The notes under the pieces are model-generated. The model was not told the origin of the DNA. It did no database searches and saw only the letters and a list, made by a program, of their open reading frames with translations. Below are positions 32,569 to 41,397 of a DNA stretch of 64,000 nt, one piece after another. This stretch comes from Micromonospora thermarum (GTDB taxonomy: Bacteria > Actinomycetota > Actinomycetes > Mycobacteriales > Micromonosporaceae). Each line of letters begins with the position of its first letter. Within the stretch, counting starts at the first letter, position 1. The stretch is from the NCBI RefSeq assembly GCF_012034245.1, contig NZ_JAATEO010000020.1:1-64000 (forward strand). Reading direction: 5' to 3'. A program made the position numbers and the translations under genes.

Positions 32569-33272
32569 GTGAGCGGGGACGCGTGGACGGACTTCTTCGG
32601 CAGCGCGACGCCCATCGTGGGCGCGCCGATGGCCGGGGGCGCCACCACCTGCGCCCTGGTCTCGGCCGTAACCGCGGCCGGCGGCTTCGGCTTCCTCGCG
32701 GCCGGCTACAAGACCCCCGAGGCGGTCGCCGCCGAGCTGGCCGAGCTGCGGGCGGCCGGCACGCCGTGCGGGGTGAACCTGTTCGTGCCCGGCCCGCCCG
32801 AGATCGGCGAGGCGGAGTTTCGCCGGTACGCCTGTGACATAGCCGCCGAGGGCGGACCGTACGGCCTCGACCTGGCCGCCGCCCCGCTCGCGCACGACGA
32901 CGACCACTGGCACGACAAGATCGATCTGCTGGTGGCCGACCCGGTGCCCGTGGCCAGCTTCACGTTCGGCCTGCCCGACCCGGCGGCGCTGGCCGCGCTG
33001 CGCCGCGCCGGCACCCGCGTGCTCGTCACCGTGACCTCGGTCGCCGAGGCCCTCGCCGCCCGCGCCCTGGGCGTCGACGGGCTGGTCGCGCAGGGCACCG
33101 AGGCCGGCGGGCACAGCGGCACCCACACCCCGGCGCGGCCCGCCCCGCCGACCGCCACCCTGCCCCTGGTCCGTGACGTCGTGCGGGCCACCGACCTGCC
33201 GGCACCGGCTACCGCAGCGCCACCACCGGCCCGGCCGGCGCCGTCGTCGACCGGCTCACCGCCGCGCTCTGA
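32569..33272 (+). pseudogene. Nitronate monooxygenase (2-nitropropane dioxygenase family) with an internal deletion
   Basis: The first 210 codons are a normal FMN-dependent nitronate monooxygenase: PIVGAPMAGGATTCALVSAV, PCGVNLFVPGPP, and VDGLVAQGTEAGGHSGTHTP (the catalytic-His region of the family). After LPLVRDVVRATDLP at about 33200 the sequence jumps, in a different frame, to GTGYRSATTGPAGAVVDRLT, which is the usual extreme C-terminus of the same family, ending at TGA 33272. About 100 codons, including the second FMN-binding glycine strands, are missing. The join lies in the short sequence CCGGCACCGG. A tail read in the original frame is not protein-like. Confidence 0.82.
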
Positions 33273-33368
33273 ACCCCGACACCCGGCCCCGGCCGGCGGT
33301 GACCGAAGCCGGTCCGCGCGGCCCCCGGCCGCTGGTGGCCCGTCACACCCGCCCGGCAGACTTTCCCC

Positions 33369-33821
33369 ATGCGCGAGCACCACTACCGCACCACCGTCAC
33401 GTGGGCCGGCAACCGCGGCACCGGCACCAGCGGCTACCGCGACTACGACCGCGACCACCTGGTCACCGCGGACGGCCCGCCGCCCATCCCCGGCAGCTCC
33501 GACCCCACCTTCCGGGGCGACCCCGCCCGGTGGAACCCGGAACAGCTGCTCGTCGCGTCGCTGGCCCAGTGCCACATGCTGTGGTACCTGCACCTGTGCG
33601 CCGAGGCCGGTGCCGTCGTCACCGACTACACCGACACCGCCTCGGGCACCATGGCCGGCGGCCGGTTCACGGAGGTGGTCCTGCGCCCCCAGGTCACCGT
33701 CGCGCGGCCGGACATGGTCGAGACCGCCGTGGCGCTGCACGCCGACGCCCACCGCGCCTGCTTCATCGCCAACTCGGTGAACTTCCCGGTACGCCACGAG
33801 CCCGCCGTCACCACCGGCTGA
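33369..33821 (+). CDS. OsmC/Ohr family peroxide-reducing protein
   Basis: 150 residues. The two reactive cysteines of the family are in LLVASLAQCHMLWYLHLC (first) and DAHRACFIANSV (second), about 70 residues apart as expected. The N-terminal Arg/Glu region is present (DPARWNPEQLLVASL). It would reduce organic hydroperoxides using thiol donors. Start ATG 33369. It is monocistronic; the neighbour upstream is the broken nitronate monooxygenase. Confidence 0.9.
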   Translation: MREHHYRTTVTWAGNRGTGTSGYRDYDRDHLVTADGPPPIPGSSDPTFRGDPARWNPEQLLVASLAQCHMLWYLHLCAEAGAVVTDYTDTASGTMAGGRFTEVVLRPQVTVARPDMVETAVALHADAHRACFIANSVNFPVRHEPAVTTG

Positions 33822-33863
33822 CCCGATGCGCGGCGGCGACCGCCTGCCGGGCGCCGCGCCGGC

Positions 33864-34547
33864 TCAGCCGGCCTCGCGCAGCTCCGCCAGCCGGGCCTCC
33901 ACCTCCGCCAGCTCCGCCCGCAGCTTCTCCGCCTGCCGCTCCGCCTCGGCCCGCTCGGCGGCCAGGATCTGCTCCACCGCCTCGTGCACCCCCGGCACGT
34001 CCACCAGCGCCACCATCCGCAGCGCCTCCGCCGGCTTCACCACGTACGGCTTCGCGAGCACCTTGGCGCCCTGCTGCGCCGCGACCGTCCACTCGCCCTC
34101 GGCGTACGCCAACGTCACGGTCAGCCCCGCGGGCCCCTTCGGCTTGGCGGCCTTCACCGCCCGCCGCGCCGGTTTCGCCGCCTCCACCTGCGGCGCCGCC
34201 TCCGGCTCGGCCCGGCGTGGCGCCGGCACCGCCGGGGTGTCCAACACGAACTCCGGCTCCGCCGGCGCCGCGGGCTCCTCGGGGCCGGTCTTCGGCTCCG
34301 CCGCCTTCCGGCCGGCGCCCCGCGGCACCACCGCCACATCGGCGGGGGAGAAGGGCAGCTCGTCGCGCCCGAACCGCACCACCACGAACTCGTCCGATTC
34401 CGCCGCGTCGGTCAACGACACGACCTGACCCACCTGCCCGGCGATCTGACCCGCCGACGCCGTGAACACCACCTTCGGCTTCCGGCCCGCGGCCAGCGCC
34501 TCCCGGATGCCCGCCACCTCCTCGGTGGACAAACCCTGACCCGCCAT
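33864..34547 (-). CDS. Actinobacterial protein of unknown function (DUF6319-like)
   Basis: 227 residues. Residues 1-85 form a conserved-looking domain (LSTEEVAGIREALAAGRKPK, VVFTASAGQIAGQVGQVVSL, EFVVVRFGRDELPFSPADVA). A Pro/Ala/Glu-rich linker, a short domain with LTVTLAYAEGEWTVAAQQG, and a C-terminal coiled coil (AAERAEAERQAEKLRAELAE) follow. The beta-rich N-terminal part would suit nucleic-acid or protein binding. The family assignment is from memory. ATG 34547 has GAGG upstream, but the broken gene before it runs into it in frame. Confidence 0.7.
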   Translation of the reverse strand: MAGQGLSTEEVAGIREALAAGRKPKVVFTASAGQIAGQVGQVVSLTDAAESDEFVVVRFGRDELPFSPADVAVVPRGAGRKAAEPKTGPEEPAAPAEPEFVLDTPAVPAPRRAEPEAAPQVEAAKPARRAVKAAKPKGPAGLTVTLAYAEGEWTVAAQQGAKVLAKPYVVKPAEALRMVALVDVPGVHEAVEQILAAERAEAERQAEKLRAELAEVEARLAELREAG

Positions 34548-34614
34548 CACGCCCTCTTCCGTACACCTGTCCGACAGCAGCCCTTGATACCAGCCGGCTG
34601 CGACAGACCGACGA

Positions 34615-35027
34615 TCAACCCCCCCCAGCGCCCGCAACGCCCGGTCGGCGTGGTCGTTCATGCTGACCTCCGAGTGGATCACCTCGATCACCCGCCGGTC
34701 GGTCCCGATCACGAACGTCATCCGCCGCGTGCTCAACGGACCCAGCGGCAACCGCCGCCGCACCCCGAACCGCCGCGCCACCGCACCGTCGACGTCCGAC
34801 AACAGCGGATAGTCGAACCCGTGCGACCGGGAGAACTCCGCCTGCCGCGCCACCGGATCCCGGCTGATCCCCACCCGCTGCGCGCCCACCACCGACCCCG
34901 CCGACGTCCCCACCACCAGGTCCGCCGCGTCCAGCGCGACGCCCCGCTCGGCCAACCCGGCGAGCAGCCCGAGCTCCCACGCCACCCCGGTGACCCCACC
35001 GCCGCCCAGCACCAACGCCCGTGACAC
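34615..35027 (-). pseudogene. Chimera: patatin N-terminus joined to peroxiredoxin C-terminus
   Basis: The gene opens properly (GTG 35027, GGAGGGAG upstream) as a patatin-like lipase: LVLGGGGVTGVAWELGLL (oxyanion loop) and GTSAGS (nucleophile elbow). Directly after VVGAQ it becomes RVGISRDPVARQAEFSRSHG, FDYPLLSDVDGAVARRFGV and TFVIGTDRRVIEVIHSEV, the C-terminal part of a peroxiredoxin. The peroxidatic-Cys domain of the peroxiredoxin and most of the patatin are absent. Near its end is a run of eight C (34619-34626 on the plus strand). As read there is no stop and the frame enters the next gene; one extra base in the run would give ...LGGG and TGA at 34615. Confidence 0.75.
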
Positions 35028-35096
35028 ACGCCACTCCCTCCGCAAGCTGCCGGTCACGGTAACGTCGGGCATCCGCGCGGACCAGGGGAGAGGGCA

Positions 35097-35825
35097 TTGA
35101 GTCCCGTCACCGTCATCACCGGCGGCAGCCGCGGCATCGGCGCCGCCACCGCCCGCCGCCTCGCCCACGCCGGCCACCACGTCGCCTTCTCCTACCGCCG
35201 CGACCGGGCCGCCGCCGACAAGGTGCTCGCCGAGTTGCACGCCACCGGGGTACGCGCCGTCGCCGTCCCCGCCGACACCCGCGACCCCGACCAGGTCACC
35301 GCCCTCTTCGACGCCGCCGCCGACCTCGGCCCGGTCACCGGCCTGGTCAACAACGCCGGCGTCACCAGCCCCATCGGCCCCTTCGTCGACCTCGACCCCG
35401 ACGACCTGCGCCACGTCGTCGACGTCAACCTCGTCGGCTACGTCCTCGCCGCCCAGCAGGCCGCCCGACGGATGAGCACCGGCGGCGCGATCGTCAGCGT
35501 CTCCTCCGTCGCCGCGACCCTCGGCAGCCCCGGCGAGTACGTCCACTACGCCGCCGTGAAGGCCGCCACCGACACCCTCACCGTCGGCCTCGCCAAGGAA
35601 CTCGCCCCCCGCGGCATCCGCGTCAACGCCGTCGCCCCCGGCATCATCCGCACCGAGATCCACGCCCTGTCCGGTCAACCCGACCGGCCCGACCGCGCCG
35701 CCGCCCGCATCCCACTGGGCCGCCCGGGCGAACCCGACGAGGTCGCCGCCGCCATCGCCTGGCTGCTCGGCCCGGACGCCAGCTACACCACCGGCACCGT
35801 CCTGCGGGTCGGCGGCGGCCTCTGA
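35097..35825 (+). CDS. Short-chain dehydrogenase/reductase (FabG-like)
   Basis: 242 residues, Rossmann NAD(P)-dependent oxidoreductase. Cofactor motif TGGSRGIG, structural NNAG, catalytic Ser in IVSVSSVAA, and YVHYAAVKAA giving Tyr and Lys, then AVAPGIIRTEIHA. The arginine after the glycine motif suggests NADPH preference. A 3-oxoacyl-ACP reductase or a general ketoreductase are both possible. Start is TTG 35097 with GGGGAGAGGG upstream. TGATG overlap with the next gene indicates coupling with the methyltransferase. Confidence 0.9.
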   Translation: MSPVTVITGGSRGIGAATARRLAHAGHHVAFSYRRDRAAADKVLAELHATGVRAVAVPADTRDPDQVTALFDAAADLGPVTGLVNNAGVTSPIGPFVDLDPDDLRHVVDVNLVGYVLAAQQAARRMSTGGAIVSVSSVAATLGSPGEYVHYAAVKAATDTLTVGLAKELAPRGIRVNAVAPGIIRTEIHALSGQPDRPDRAAARIPLGRPGEPDEVAAAIAWLLGPDASYTTGTVLRVGGGL

Positions 35826-36556
35826 TGGACGTGTTCGGGGAGGTCGCCGACAGCTACGACGACGTCCGCCCGGGCTACCCGCCGGAACTCGCCGACGCCA
35901 TCCACGCCTACCACGGCGGCCGCCCCGAGACCGTCGTCGAGATCGGCGCCGGCACCGGCAAGGGCACCGCCGTCCTGCTCCGCCTCGGCGCGCCCGTCAC
36001 CTGCCTCGAACCCGACCCGCGCATGGCCGCCGTGCTGGCCGACCGGCACCCCGGGGTCACCGTCGTCGGCGAGACGTTCGAGCGGTGGCGGCCACCGGCC
36101 GGCGGCGTACCCCTGCTGGCGGCCGCCCTCTCCTGGCACTGGCTCGACCCCGCCACCCGCAACCGGCGCGCCCACGACGCGCTGACTCCCGGCGGCACCC
36201 TCGCCGTCCTCGGGCACTGCTACGACTACGCCGACCCCGACCACGCCCGGGCGATCGACGCGGCCCTGCGCGCGATCGACCCCACCGCCACGCAACGACC
36301 CCTCGACTGGTTCCGCGACGACATCGCCGGCAGCGGCCTGTTCGCCGACCTGAAGACCCACCGTACGCACCGCGACCTGCCGCTGAGCACCGAGCGTTAC
36401 CTGCGGCTGGTCCGCACCTTCGGCCCGTACCGCCTGCGCCCGCCGGAGCAGCGGGCCCGGGGGGACGCCGCCCTGCGGTCCCTCGTCGACGGCCTCGGCG
36501 GCACCGTCGTCCTCCGGCTGCGCACGACCCTCGTCCTCGCCCGCCGCCCACGCTGA
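35825..36556 (+). CDS. SAM-dependent methyltransferase (class I)
   Basis: 243 residues. It begins DVFGEVADSYDDVRPGYPPE, then motif I VVEIGAGTGKGTAVLL, acidic LEPDPRMAAVLA and LAAALSWHWLDPATRNRRAH, typical of the trans-aconitate/UbiE-like methyltransferase group that starts with YDxxRPGYP. The acceptor is unknown. The ATG shares one base with the preceding stop, so it is coupled to the dehydrogenase. Confidence 0.88.
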   Translation: MDVFGEVADSYDDVRPGYPPELADAIHAYHGGRPETVVEIGAGTGKGTAVLLRLGAPVTCLEPDPRMAAVLADRHPGVTVVGETFERWRPPAGGVPLLAAALSWHWLDPATRNRRAHDALTPGGTLAVLGHCYDYADPDHARAIDAALRAIDPTATQRPLDWFRDDIAGSGLFADLKTHRTHRDLPLSTERYLRLVRTFGPYRLRPPEQRARGDAALRSLVDGLGGTVVLRLRTTLVLARRPR

Positions 36557-36674
36557 CCGTCGCCCCGGCCGGTGCGGGCGACCCACGTCACCCCCATCGC
36601 ATTGCGGTTGCATCGTGAACCGGATACGGTCGGATGCAGTGCAGTCGTATTGCAAAAGCCCGGGGAGGCGTCCC

Positions 36675-39092
36675 ATGCAGGTCGTTCCGCTGTCCGACAT
36701 CACCGCCGACATGGTCGACCTCGTCGGCGGCAAGGCAGCGGGCCTGGGGGAGTTGATCCGCCACGGTGAACGCGTCCCACCCGGCTTCTGCGTCACCACC
36801 GACGCCCTGACCGGCGACCTCCCGACCGCGGACATCACCGAGGCGTACCGCCGCCTCGGCGGCGGCCCCGTCGCCGTACGCTCCAGCGCCACCGCCGAGG
36901 ACCTGCCCGACGCCAGCTTCGCCGGCCAGCAGGACACCCTCCTCGACATCACCGGCGACGCCGACCTCCTCGCCGCCGTCGACGCCTGCCGGGCCTCCCT
37001 GCACAGCCCCCGCGCCACCGCCTACCGCGACGCCCACCACATCGACCACGACACCGCCCGGATGGCCGTCGTCGTGCAGCGCATGGTCGCCCCCACCGTC
37101 TCCGGCGTGCTCTTCACCGCCAACCCGCTGACCGGCAACCGCACCCAGATGATGGTCGACGCCGCCCCGGGCCCCGGCACCGCCGTCGTCGACGGCGCCA
37201 CCACCGTCGACCACTACCTCCTCGACGGACCAGACCACCCCGACACCGGCTGCCTCACCCCGGCACGACTGGCCGAACTCCACGCCCTCGGCCACCGCCT
37301 CCAGCACCACTTCGGCAGCCCGCAGGACGTCGAGTGGGCGTACGACCAGGACGGCACCCTCTGGGTGCTCCAGTCCCGACCCATCACCACCCTGTTCCCG
37401 CCGCCCCCACCCACCGACAAGCCCGAGCCCCGCGTCTACCTCGAGTTCGGCCACGTCCAGGGCATGCTCCAACCCGTCACCCCGATGGGCATGTCGTCCC
37501 TCAAGGCGGTCATCGCCGCCATGCTCGCCGCCCTCGGCGTACGCGTCGAGATCGTCGACATCGGCGGACGCCTCTACGGCGACCTCACCGACCTCGCCCG
37601 CGACCCCGCCACCCGCAAGCGGCTGGTCAAACTCATGGCCGTCGACTTCGGACCCCGGGCCCAGGCCGTCATGCGGCACGTCCTCGCCGACCCCCGCTTC
37701 GCCCCGCAGCCGCGACACACCCGGCGCGCCCGCACCGCCGGCGGCCCCACCGCCCGCACCGCCGCGCGCGCCGCCACCGGCGTGCTGCGAGCCCTCGCCC
37801 GACCCGACGCCGCCCGCGAGCGCATGGTCGACGCCATCGACCGGATGCGCCGCACCTCCGCCGCGCCCACCACCCTGACCACTCCCGCCGACCGGCTCCG
37901 CTTCGTCCGCGACCTGGACACCACCGACAGCCCTGACGAGATCATCTGGCCCATCATGGCCGGCATGCTCGCCGCCGCCCTACCCCCGTACCTGCTCAAG
38001 GGCATCGCCGCACCGGACGAGATCCAGACCGTCCTCGGCGGCATGCCGCACAACGTCACCATCGAGATGGACCTCGCGCTGTGGCGCCTCGCCCAGCACG
38101 CCACCGACCACCGCCGGCTCCTGCTCGACACCCCGCCGGCGGACCTCGCCACCCGATACCGGCAGGGAACACTGCCCGACATCGGCCTGGCCGGGTTCCT
38201 CGACACCTACGGCCACCGTGGCGTCGCCGAAGTCGACCTCGGCGTGCCCCGCTGGGACGAGGACCCCACACCCGTCTTCGCCATGCTCGCCAACTACCTG
38301 CGGCTGACCGACCCCGACCAGGCCCCCGACCGGCGGTTCACCCGCGCCGCCGCCACCGCCGAAGCCACCCTCACCGACCTCGCCACCCGCGCCCGCCGCC
38401 GGCCCGTACGCGGCCGCATCGCCGTGTTCCTGCTGCGCCGCGCCCGCGCCCTCGCCGGCCTGCGCGAGGCCGGCAAGTTCGCCGGCCTCTACCGACTCCG
38501 GGAGATGCGGCGGCAACTGCTGCTCATCGGCGCCGACCTGACCGACGCGAAACTGCTGGACCGGGCCGACGACATCAAGTTCCTCACCCTCGACGAGGTG
38601 CACGACGCCGTCCACGTCGGCACCGACCACCGGGACACCGTCGCCGCCCGCGCGGCCACCCACCGCCGCGAACTGCGCCGCCGCACCGTACCGGTGGCGC
38701 TGCTCTCCGACGGCACCGACCTGGAGACCGTCCTGCCGGCCGTCCCCACCGCCGAGGGCGCGCTCCGCGGCGTCGGCGCCGCCCCCGGACGGGTCACCGG
38801 CCCCGCCCGCGTCGTCCACGACCCGGCCACCGCCCGCGTCGAACCCGGCGACGTCATCGTCGCCGCGACCACCGACCCCGGCTGGACGCCGCTGTTCCTC
38901 ACCGCCGCCGCCCTCGTCACCGAGACCGGCGCCGTCATGGCCCACGGCCCCACCGTCGCCCGCGAGTACGGCATCCCCGCCGTCATCTGCGTCCCCGACG
39001 CCACCCGCGCGATCACCGACGGGCAACTCGTCACCGTCGACGGCGCGGCCGGCACCGTCACCGCGCTCCCTCCCGGTGCGACCGCATCGTGA
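36675..39092 (+). CDS. PEP-synthase/rifampin-phosphotransferase-family enzyme
   Basis: 805 residues in three parts. Residues 1-290 are the ATP-grasp pyruvate/PEP-binding domain (VGGKAAGLGELIRHGERVPP, VAVRSSATAEDLPDASFAGQ, VVVQRMVAPTVSGVLFTANP). The middle 300-690 region begins VYLEFGHVQGMLQPVTPMGM, as in Rph. The C-terminal swivelling domain has MAHGPTVAREYGIPAVI with His757 as the phosphate carrier. The size and middle domain fit rifampin phosphotransferases (ATP + rifampin to phosphorifampin + AMP + Pi) better than PEP synthase, but no rifamycin-associated element is seen upstream. GGGGAGG precedes ATG 36675; a TetR gene follows 13 bases after the stop. Confidence 0.82.
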   Translation: MQVVPLSDITADMVDLVGGKAAGLGELIRHGERVPPGFCVTTDALTGDLPTADITEAYRRLGGGPVAVRSSATAEDLPDASFAGQQDTLLDITGDADLLAAVDACRASLHSPRATAYRDAHHIDHDTARMAVVVQRMVAPTVSGVLFTANPLTGNRTQMMVDAAPGPGTAVVDGATTVDHYLLDGPDHPDTGCLTPARLAELHALGHRLQHHFGSPQDVEWAYDQDGTLWVLQSRPITTLFPPPPPTDKPEPRVYLEFGHVQGMLQPVTPMGMSSLKAVIAAMLAALGVRVEIVDIGGRLYGDLTDLARDPATRKRLVKLMAVDFGPRAQAVMRHVLADPRFAPQPRHTRRARTAGGPTARTAARAATGVLRALARPDAARERMVDAIDRMRRTSAAPTTLTTPADRLRFVRDLDTTDSPDEIIWPIMAGMLAAALPPYLLKGIAAPDEIQTVLGGMPHNVTIEMDLALWRLAQHATDHRRLLLDTPPADLATRYRQGTLPDIGLAGFLDTYGHRGVAEVDLGVPRWDEDPTPVFAMLANYLRLTDPDQAPDRRFTRAAATAEATLTDLATRARRRPVRGRIAVFLLRRARALAGLREAGKFAGLYRLREMRRQLLLIGADLTDAKLLDRADDIKFLTLDEVHDAVHVGTDHRDTVAARAATHRRELRRRTVPVALLSDGTDLETVLPAVPTAEGALRGVGAAPGRVTGPARVVHDPATARVEPGDVIVAATTDPGWTPLFLTAAALVTETGAVMAHGPTVAREYGIPAVICVPDATRAITDGQLVTVDGAAGTVTALPPGATAS

Positions 39093-39105
39093 AAGCATCG
39101 ACACC

Positions 39106-39714
39106 ATGCCGAAGAAGGTGGACCCCCGGCAGCGCCGGACGCTGATCGCCGACGCGCTGATGCGGGTCGCCGCGCAGCAGGGGCTGGAAGCCGTCAGCCT
39201 GCGCCACGTCGCGGCGGCGGCCGGCGTCTCGGCCGGAATGGTGCAGCACTACTTCCGCACCAAGGACGAGATGATGGCCTTCGCGCTGTCCGTGGTCCGC
39301 GACCGCAGCCAGGCCCGGGTGACCGACGCGGTCGCCGCCCTCGGCGACCGACCCGCACCACGGCAGCTGCTGCGGGCGATGATCGCCGCGCTGCTGCCGC
39401 TCGACGAACAGTCCCGCGACGACGGACGGGTGGCCCTGGCGTTCCTCGCCTACACCGCCGTACGACCGGAGGCCGCCGCCACCCTGCGCAAGGACAACAG
39501 ACAGCTCGTCGACTTCGTCGCCGGCCTCCTCCCGGGCCCGGACGCCGACGCCGCCGCCGCCGGCCTGCTCGCGCTCATGGAGGGACTCGGCGTCCACCTG
39601 CTCGGCGGCAACTACACCCCGCAGCAGGCGCTGCGCGCGCTCGACCACCACCTCGACCTGATCTTCGAAGCGACCGGTGGGGCAGGGGAGAGACCCCCGG
39701 TCACCCCGACGTGA
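39106..39714 (+). CDS. TetR family transcriptional regulator
   Basis: 202 residues. Residues 9-55 hold the helix-turn-helix (RRTLIADALMRVAAQQGLEA, VSLRHVAAAAGVSAGMVQHY, FRTKDEM). The ligand-binding C-terminal domain has FLAYTAVRPEAAATLRKD, typical of the BetI/TetR_C_6-like group. It follows the phosphotransferase gene closely and probably controls it. A 10-base sequence GCATCGTGAA is found both before the phosphotransferase (36610-36619) and before this gene (39084-39093). The last 103 bases overlap the convergent FAD oxidase gene as read. Confidence 0.9.
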   Translation: MPKKVDPRQRRTLIADALMRVAAQQGLEAVSLRHVAAAAGVSAGMVQHYFRTKDEMMAFALSVVRDRSQARVTDAVAALGDRPAPRQLLRAMIAALLPLDEQSRDDGRVALAFLAYTAVRPEAAATLRKDNRQLVDFVAGLLPGPDADAAAAGLLALMEGLGVHLLGGNYTPQQALRALDHHLDLIFEATGGAGERPPVTPT

Positions 39715-41354
39715 AGATCCAGTACGGTACGGCCATGCCGCCCATCGTCCCCGTGGTCGACGAGGACGCCCGGATTGAGCACCCACGACGGGTCCAGCGC
39801 GGCCTTCGCGGCCCGCAGCGCCAGCGCCACCGGCTCCGGGCGCTGCCGGTCGTACCAGGGACGATGGTCGCGGCCGACCGCGTGGTGGTGGGTGATGGTG
39901 CCCCCGGCGGCGAGCAGCGCCTCGGAGACGGCGTGCTTGATCTGATCCCACTGGGCGAGCATGCCGTCCCACCGGCCCACCGCGTAGACACCGAAGTAGG
40001 GGGCCGGTCCGTCCGGGTAGACGTGGGTGAACCGGCAGGTGACCACACCGGTCGCACCGACCTCGGCCAGCGCCGCGCCGGCCGCGCCGATCACCGCGGC
40101 GCGTAGGTCGGGATAGCGGTCCCAGGTGCAGGCGGTCTCGAAGGTCTCCACGATCATCGACCGCGCGGCCAGCGCGTCCCGCTGGTACGGCATCCGCAGG
40201 AACGACGACCGCCACGTGTCGACGGCGCCGCGCCCCCGCGCACCGGACACGTCGCCGTGGCGGGGCGGCTCCGGCAGCGTCCCACCGTGGTCACGGCACA
40301 GCTCCACGGCCCGGTCCAGCGCCGCCCCGACCGGGTGGTCGGCGGACTCGAAGCCCAGCACCAGCACTCCACCGCCGGTGGCGGCGCCCGCGTTCAGCAG
40401 CGCCTCCGCCGGGTCGAGCAGCCGGCAGTTACTCGGGTGCAGCCCGGATTGGGCGACCGCCCGGGTGGCCGCGACCGCCGCGTCGTGGTCGTCGAAGTGC
40501 ACCGCCGCGTCCGCCCGCCAGCGCGGCCGGTCCTGCAGGCGCAGCCACGCCTCGGTGATGACCCCCAGTGCGCCCTCCGAGCCGAGGAAAAGCCGGTCAG
40601 GTGACGGCCCCGCACCGGAGGCGGGCAGCCGCCGGGACTGGCTGACGCCGGACGGAGTGACCACCCGCAGCGACTCCACCAAATCGTCGATGTGGGTCAG
40701 CACGGTCGCGTAGTGCCCGCCAGCCCGGGTGGCCAGCCAGCCGCCCACCGTCGAGAACTCGAACGACTGCGGAAAATGCCGCAGCGTCACGTCGTGCCGG
40801 CGCAGCTGGTCCTCCAGCGCCGGGCCGAAAACCCCGGCCTGGATGCGCGCCGCCCGGCTGGTCCGGTCGACCTCCAGCACCCGGTCGAGCCGGCCGAGGT
40901 CGAGACTGACCGCCCCGGAATAGCCGTCGTCCACCCGCGGCTCCACACCGCCCACCACCGACGAGCCGCCCCCGTAGGGAATCACCGCGACCCCGTCCCG
41001 CGCGCACCAGTCCAGCACGTCGACGACGTCCTGTTCGGACGCCGGCCGGACGACCAGGTCCGGGGGGTGCCGCACATCACCGTGCAGGTTCCGGACGACG
41101 TCCCGGAACGCCTTGCCGTGCGCGTGAGCGGCCCGGTCGGCCGGCGCGGTCGAGCACAGGTGCGCCAGCGCCGCCGGCGGGGCGACCCGGGCCGGCCGCA
41201 GGCCCAGCTCGGCCACCGGCGGCGGGTCGTGCGGGGTCAGATCGGCCTCGGGCAGCAGCGCGCGTACCCGGCCGGTCAGCGCGTCGGCCTCCGCGCCGGT
41301 CACCGCGTCCTCGACGTGGCCCCAACCCCACCACGAACGGTGCTTGCCGACCAT
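39612..41354 (-). CDS. FAD-linked oxidase, alkyl-DHAP synthase-like
   Basis: 580 residues. The FAD-binding PCMH domain has VIPYGGGSSVVGGV, SFEFSTVGGWLATRAGGHYA and LFLGSEGALGVITEAWLRLQ. The C-terminal cap carries FTHVYPDGPAPYFGVYA and GGTITHHHAVGRDHRPWY, whose HHH is the active-site feature of alkyl-dihydroxyacetonephosphate synthases and relatives. The actinobacterial substrate is uncertain. ATG 41354 has GGGAGG upstream. Proteins of this family usually end soon after LNPGVL; here about 40 further residues run antisense into the TetR gene, so a late frameshift or an odd tail is possible. Confidence 0.87.
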   Translation of the reverse strand: MVGKHRSWWGWGHVEDAVTGAEADALTGRVRALLPEADLTPHDPPPVAELGLRPARVAPPAALAHLCSTAPADRAAHAHGKAFRDVVRNLHGDVRHPPDLVVRPASEQDVVDVLDWCARDGVAVIPYGGGSSVVGGVEPRVDDGYSGAVSLDLGRLDRVLEVDRTSRAARIQAGVFGPALEDQLRRHDVTLRHFPQSFEFSTVGGWLATRAGGHYATVLTHIDDLVESLRVVTPSGVSQSRRLPASGAGPSPDRLFLGSEGALGVITEAWLRLQDRPRWRADAAVHFDDHDAAVAATRAVAQSGLHPSNCRLLDPAEALLNAGAATGGGVLVLGFESADHPVGAALDRAVELCRDHGGTLPEPPRHGDVSGARGRGAVDTWRSSFLRMPYQRDALAARSMIVETFETACTWDRYPDLRAAVIGAAGAALAEVGATGVVTCRFTHVYPDGPAPYFGVYAVGRWDGMLAQWDQIKHAVSEALLAAGGTITHHHAVGRDHRPWYDRQRPEPVALALRAAKAALDPSWVLNPGVLVDHGDDGRHGRTVLDLHVGVTGGLSPAPPVASKIRSRWWSSARSACCGV

Positions 41355-41397
41355 GCGGCCTCCCGTCAACCAGCCCGACTCCCCGGTAACCTACTCG

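Noticed and set aside
36557..36674. Rifamycin-associated element upstream of the Rph-like gene
   Set aside because: No palindrome of the known element type was found; only TTGCA-like pieces and the 10-mer shared with the TetR upstream region.
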